A DNA stretch of 64,000 nt from Serinus canaria (taxonomy: Eukaryota; Chordata; Aves; Passeriformes; Fringillidae). The stretch spans positions 64,089,994 to 64,153,993 of the forward strand of contig NC_066316.1 of assembly GCF_022539315.1 (NCBI RefSeq), read 5' to 3'. Both the position numbers and the translations under genes were made by a program. The stretch's first letter is position 1, and the number at the start of each line of letters is the position of its first letter. The notes under the pieces are model-generated. The model saw nothing but the letters and a program-made list of their open reading frames with translations, was not told where the DNA came from and did no database searches. Positions 58,773-64,000 of this stretch are shown in pieces.

Positions 58773-61463
58773 CCAGGAAAAGTTGTAATTATTTGTGCAT
58801 AGCTTCCCTTTCTGGGGTTATTAACTCTCTGTCCTTAGCTTCTACACTTCACATTCACTTGAACCCCTCACTGGATTTGTCCTTTCACTTGGAGGTGGGA
58901 ATCTAGAGGCATTCTCAAAGTAAATCACCCAGAGATGCACACAGACCTTTAAAGGTTAAGAGAGATGGAGATTTCCCTGAACTCACAGAGCTCTCCCCTG
59001 CCTACCCAGACCTCAAGCATTTGTACAGCTCCCTATATTTGAATTGGCTTTTCTTTAAATCCTGGTGGCAAATCCCAGCCCAGGCTGCAAAGCATCAGGA
59101 TTAGCACTTGGGCTCGAGTGATCACTGGGGACTTCAGCAAGCCCTGGGCTGAAGCTGTTTGTAGTGTTTAGCCAAGAGCCCCAAATTGTTGTAAACAACA
59201 GTATTCACAGATCTGCAGCATGATGAGCTGATTAAAAACCCAGAAGTACCATGTGTGGTAGTACTGAGACAGCAGCATCTTCAGATTAATTTAGGGGAAT
59301 GTTATAAAGAGGCACAAAGTATTTTTCTGTCTCCAGTTACCAGCCATAATGTGCAAAAAAATTCATTAAGAAAGGGCAGCCTGCACATCATCACCACTCA
59401 GAGGAACCAGAAAGCACAAAAATGAAAAGAGAAACATAATCATTATATTAATTACTGATAATGCAAGGTTTAGCAACTCCATTTCCTATTATAATAGCCC
59501 AGCTTCAAAAAGACTGAGGCAAACAGTTCTTAGGAAACAAAACACCAGGAGGAATGAGCCAGTCTCCTTGCTTAGCTTTCTTTAGAGCCTAAAAATGCTG
59601 AAAGTGACCAGGTTAGGCAAAAATGGGCATTTTGTGGGGTTCTATCCGTTGACACCAACAAACACACATTACCCACACTGCAGAACCAATGCATTTTTGC
59701 TAGTCCCATAGACTTTTATAAAGCACCTACTTGAACCTTTGAAAGCCAGAGGCCATCTCAGAGCCAATCCAGAACTCTTCTCTTGCTCAGCTTTCAAATA
59801 CAAAGCACACCCTACCACTGCTGCCCTTCTCCACAGTGGCAGAGAAAGGTTCCAAGATTCTCCAAAAAGTTCGAAATGGAATATCTTTACCTCTTTTCAT
59901 GACTTTTTTATTCCTTTTTATATCCACCTCATCCTTGCCCAAGTCTCTCATTTCAGGCAACCTCTAAACCCTGGGAGGGAGCTGCTGTTCAGCCCCCACC
60001 ACAGAGCAGAGCCCTGACCACCCTTCAACTCGGGGATTTTCACAGCATTTTCACTACTAACAGTCCTGGAAGGAAGCTCCCAAGCACATTTCCTTTGTGC
60101 TTTCAGTCCAGCTGATTTGTCCAACAAGGCAGAAGATGATGTACTTCATCTGAGTCTCATAATGCCTACTCCCACAGGCCCTAATCTTTTTATCTTGTTA
60201 CTATATAACTTTAAAACCAAAGGATATTTGCTTTTCTTTCAAGATTACTTTCCACTCTGTCCCCAGGAAAGATGTGAAGACTGAAATACACTTGGAACAA
60301 ATATATCAGCCACAGGAGAAGGAGAGGAGGAAATGCTCTTATTCAAACGCAGCAAGAGAGCAGCACCACTCCAGAGTCCTATTTTCTGGTGCCTCACTTG
60401 GGGAGAGCAAATCCCTCTACAAACCAGCCAAGAATTAGATCTGTATTTACAGGAGGCAGCATGTACACCACGCACACCGAGTGACTCACCCGAGGTTACA
60501 GAGCCAGGCAGTCAAACCCCCTCAGCACAGCTGCCAATTCTCAGCTCCACTCAGCTTTCCAGCTGCTGAACAATAATCTTTTTCCCATCCCCATGTAAGA
60601 CATGAGCCAATTTTACTTTTATGAGACTAAATTACCTCTATTCATCTCCTGTCACTGTAAATGAGTTACTAGTGAACTCTCTCATTTCTCAAAATTTTAT
60701 TCACAAATGTCTTTATAATTCCATTTACCTGCACGTGAAGAGATACACGCTGTTTATACAAGCATAAATCAGGTGTGATTTGCTTTGCATTAAGTTGCTG
60801 CTCCTTTTACTGCTGGAAAAGAGACAAGAGTAAGTAGCAAAAGCAAGCAAAATTTTTTTACAAATTAGAAGTGGAGAGACTATGGCTAATATGCCTTAAA
60901 TGGGAAAAGGTTTCAGGAGTCAGACTCAAAGAGACAGCACCATGAAGCAACAAGCACAGCACACATCCCTCAATGTGTGGGAGGTGACTTGGTCACCTCC
61001 TGCATCCTTTCTTTGCATTCCCTGTGAGAGCAGGAGGAAAAGTCACACACCATTCAGATTGCTCCATGAGCAGCTGGGTGCAATCAGGAATCTGCAACAC
61101 AAGAGTGCAAGAATAACCATAAATAAATTGGTGCAAAGGGTTACTCAAAGGGATGCCAGGAGACATCAGTCTTCATCTGCCACTGTGCACAATGAGACAG
61201 GACAGCAGGTAAATGGTCATGGCCTGACAGCACTCCTGGAAAAAATATTAGATTCCTAACCATATTCAATTTCTAAATGGCAATTTAGTCTGGCCATGTG
61301 GGTTTGTACCTCTCCAAGGGCTTTCTAACCTCTCAGGTTGATTTCTGACATTTTTTTACCAGAGATAAAGCGCTCCAGTTCCACTAACAGTCACACACCA
61401 TAAAAATACAACATTAAGAAAAAGAAGAGGGGATTTATGACAGCTTTTGATCCCATCAAATGC

Positions 61464-61478
61464 GGTGGTGGTGGTGGT
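61464..61478. repeat. (GGT)5 microsatellite
   Basis: Five GGT units lie in intergenic DNA. It is a short simple repeat without further context. Confidence 0.9.
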
Positions 61479-64000
61479 AAATCAGTTGGGAACATGGAGC
61501 TTCTCACTTTAGGAAAAAATAGGAAGCACACAGTCAGACATCAGTAACTCATGGCAGCACTGCTGGCTGCTCTCAGCAAGAGGGGTATCAGGGAGAGGTG
61601 GGGAAGCAGCTGCACCTCAGCAGGAGCTGCAGTATTTTAGAGGCAGCAGCAGGGGAAATTAGGAGGTTGTGCTCTGAAAGGTCAGGTCTGTAAGGAAGAG
61701 CCTTTGAACAAAAACTCTTCTTAAACCGAAGAGAAAAAGTACTCCTTAGCATCTATACCTGCAACCAAGTTATTTGTCCCTCAAGGGAATGCCCAAAATG
61801 TGCCAGGTCCTTCTCCTAGCCTGAGGAGACTCCCTACATTGGCAGTCTATAATTTAACAAACTGAAAATGAAGACTTAATCACCAAATAAGCATCTCTTA
61901 TGCCTATGAGGCTTTTTTGTTTCCCCAGTCTTGTGACCTTTTCCAGGCTGTTTTTAATCTTCTTTGATAACTTGGAAACTATAGTCACATCAGCATTTCT
62001 GTAGCCAAAACTTTAAAAAAATCCTTGTAGGAACCATATGAAGAAGATGAATACCTAACAATTTTTTCTCCCTCACTAAACAGAAATAAGCAAGGCCCTG
62101 GGAGTTGCTTGGCTTTTTTTTTTGAGTTTCATTTAGGGGCAGGTAAGAGAGGAAATAAAGGATCTTTTACAAAAAAGTTAGTCTCCTACAGTTCAATGGA
62201 TTCAGAATTCCCAAGTTTTCAATTAAAAACCTGGATCAAAGTAACAATGAATGCCAGTTGGAAAGCCTGCATTCATCTGAAAACAGAGACTAATAAGTCC
62301 AGAGCTTTCCAAACCCATCACATTCAGCTGCCCCACAAGGGAGATGGAGAGGAACAGCACAGACCTGCTCAGCCAGCTGGGCTGTCAAGTGGCTTTTATT
62401 TCCCTGTGCGAGAGAACAGGAAAGGTGTTGAGCAGACAGATGATGAAAAAATGGGGGGAGGAGGGCAGAACATCAGAGGAAACAAATTCATAAGAATAAT
62501 TTAATTTAGAACATAAAATTAATCCAACAAAATAGAGGAACAGATGCGAAGGGATTTGAAACTCCTTCTTGGATCATATCCCCTTAACTTTACTATACTC
62601 ACAATCTGAATGGGATCTTATTTATTCAGAATATTGAAACCATATTAATTAAGCAATAAAACGCTCCAGACAGCTTGTTGGTAGGATTATTTACATACTA
62701 TGTGTGTTAAGGGGGGAGTAGGGGAAATTAGTATCTCCATCCTGAAAGGTGACTAAAGGCTAAAGGAAACAATTCCAGGCTTTTTATAGCATGAAGGATT
62801 CCTCTTTGCTGTTGGAGCACTTGCCACAGTCAGTTTTTCAAAGGACTCTACTAATTAAGATATGTACTCATACAAGCAAATATTTGGCTGTCTCAGTGCT
62901 GCTGTTATCTCCCCTGTGAAGCTGAGAAAACCAAGGCAAACAGAGGAACAAGGAGATTTGAAATTTCCCCTCCCTGACCCTGCTGAGGAGACTAAGCCAG
63001 GCACCTGCACTAACCACAAGGTGATCAGTACAGCGAGGACAAGCAGGTACAAACCCAGATGAGCCTTCTGGGGAGCCTGCCAAGGAACATGCTGCCTTCC
63101 CAAGCCGAAGAAGTGCCACTCCTCACGCTGCCATGTAACTGATGTGCCACCTTGGGCAGCAAATTTCAGAGCCCGAGGAAGGGCACTGGCTTTGCCTCCA
63201 AGGTAGCACAAGAGAGGTCACATCACTGACTTCCCTGGCTGGCCAGGCCTGCTGCTACAACAGAGCTCTGATGTGCAGCACACAGAAGAATTCTGTCTAT
63301 ACAAGCAAACCTGACGAACAAATTAAGAGCAGGAAAGAGAGGAGGGAGTTCGCCAACAGGTACTTGCCTCAATACTTGGGTAACAGAGGCAATATGAAAG
63401 TCATTTTCTTTCTCCACATGAAAAGAGCTCAATGTAAAACCCTTGCAGTACCTTCAAGCCCAGCAGAGATGGTTCCACAATCTCTTCCAGGAAGAAAGAC
63501 ATAAACTCTGCTTGTGTTGAAGCTGGATTCACATTTAAGGGACACTGCAGATCTCCCAAGCAGCTAACAAGCATGGGTCAGGTCCTCATGCCTGTGTAAT
63601 TTACTGAGACAACTGCATCTGTGCTCCAGGTGTCTTCACTACTTCCTAACTGTTTTCCCTTGGAGAAGGGAAAGGATGAATCATTACCACCTGAGCTTTC
63701 CTTCCTAGTTTTAGGCTTCCCAATCCTATGTACCAGCCAGTCCCTGTGGAGCAGTGAGGAGCTGACACCTGAGTTCAGCTGAGAGAGGAAGGTGGAACCT
63801 AAAGTCTCTCATGGCCTGGGCTCAGTGTCCATAACCAGCACTGGCATGATGCTTGAGAGGACAGAAGACAGATAAAAGCAGTTTGTATGAGGAAGACTCC
63901 ATCCTGCTGGGAGCCCTACATGTATATTATGGTGGTTAAGAGCATAGGCTTCCTCACTGCTGTGGACAAACTGTTATTTTCTGTGTTGTAAAGTTTATAC

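Larger units (their letters stand above)
55071..64000. other. Intergenic DNA downstream of MAN1A1
   Basis: About 8.9 kb carry no recognisable coding exon. In human the next gene in this direction is FAM184A on the same strand (recalled synteny). Its first exon was not seen, nor was any CpG island. Identified content is a 22-bp tandem duplication (55846-55889), an LTR fragment (about 58560-58772) and a GGT repeat (61464-61478). Frames of 100-140 codons at 58066-58488, 62109-62504 and 63142-63504 have no recognised domain and no sign of splice structure. Confidence 0.75.

Noticed and set aside
62855..63504. Overlapping frames of 118 and 120 codons near the right end, considered as a first exon of the next gene
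   Set aside because: They have no similarity to the expected FAM184A start, no CpG island, and both strands are open over the same GC-richer patch.

Overview
This is a vertebrate nuclear DNA window, most likely from a bird. The evidence is several CR1 retrotransposon copies, a fragment that looks like an avian endogenous-retrovirus LTR, no mammalian SINEs, low overall repeat content and compact AT-rich introns. I cannot name the species.

The window holds one recognisable protein-coding gene, on the + strand: the 3' half of MAN1A1 (Golgi mannosyl-oligosaccharide alpha-1,2-mannosidase IA, GH47). I resolved its last seven coding exons to the base: 25385-25508, 27730-27823, 33642-33757, 44176-44395, 45236-45408, 50771-50886 and 51534-51660. 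They join in frame across six GT-AG introns and encode about the last 322 residues of a roughly 650-residue enzyme. These residues include the GLGDSFYEY catalytic aspartate, the two conserved disulfide cysteines, the RPE glutamate, the FFLSETLK glutamate and the calcium-binding TEAH threonine. The transmembrane anchor, stem and FEVNIR-type catalytic glutamate lie in exons to the left of the window.

Layout: 1-25384 is intron, with CR1 copies near 8.2-8.9 kb and 22.4-22.8 kb, small CR1 tails near 18.4 and 19.0 kb, and some non-repeat stretches that look like candidate conserved elements. 25385-51660 holds the seven exons, with a 1.8-kb broken CR1 at 28.9-30.7 kb that contains a perfect 25-bp fold-back palindrome. 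51661 to about 55070 is a long 3' UTR with several possible poly(A) signals. 55071-64000 is intergenic; an LTR 3' fragment near 58.56-58.77 kb is the only identified element. In human the next gene in this direction is FAM184A, but none of its exons was recognised here.

I found no tRNA, rRNA, CRISPR, operon or prokaryote-like system. Most open reading frames of 60-170 codons here are chance frames in intron or intergenic DNA, or pieces of CR1. The most unusual local structure is the fold-back palindrome at 29421-29475. The other findings are modest.
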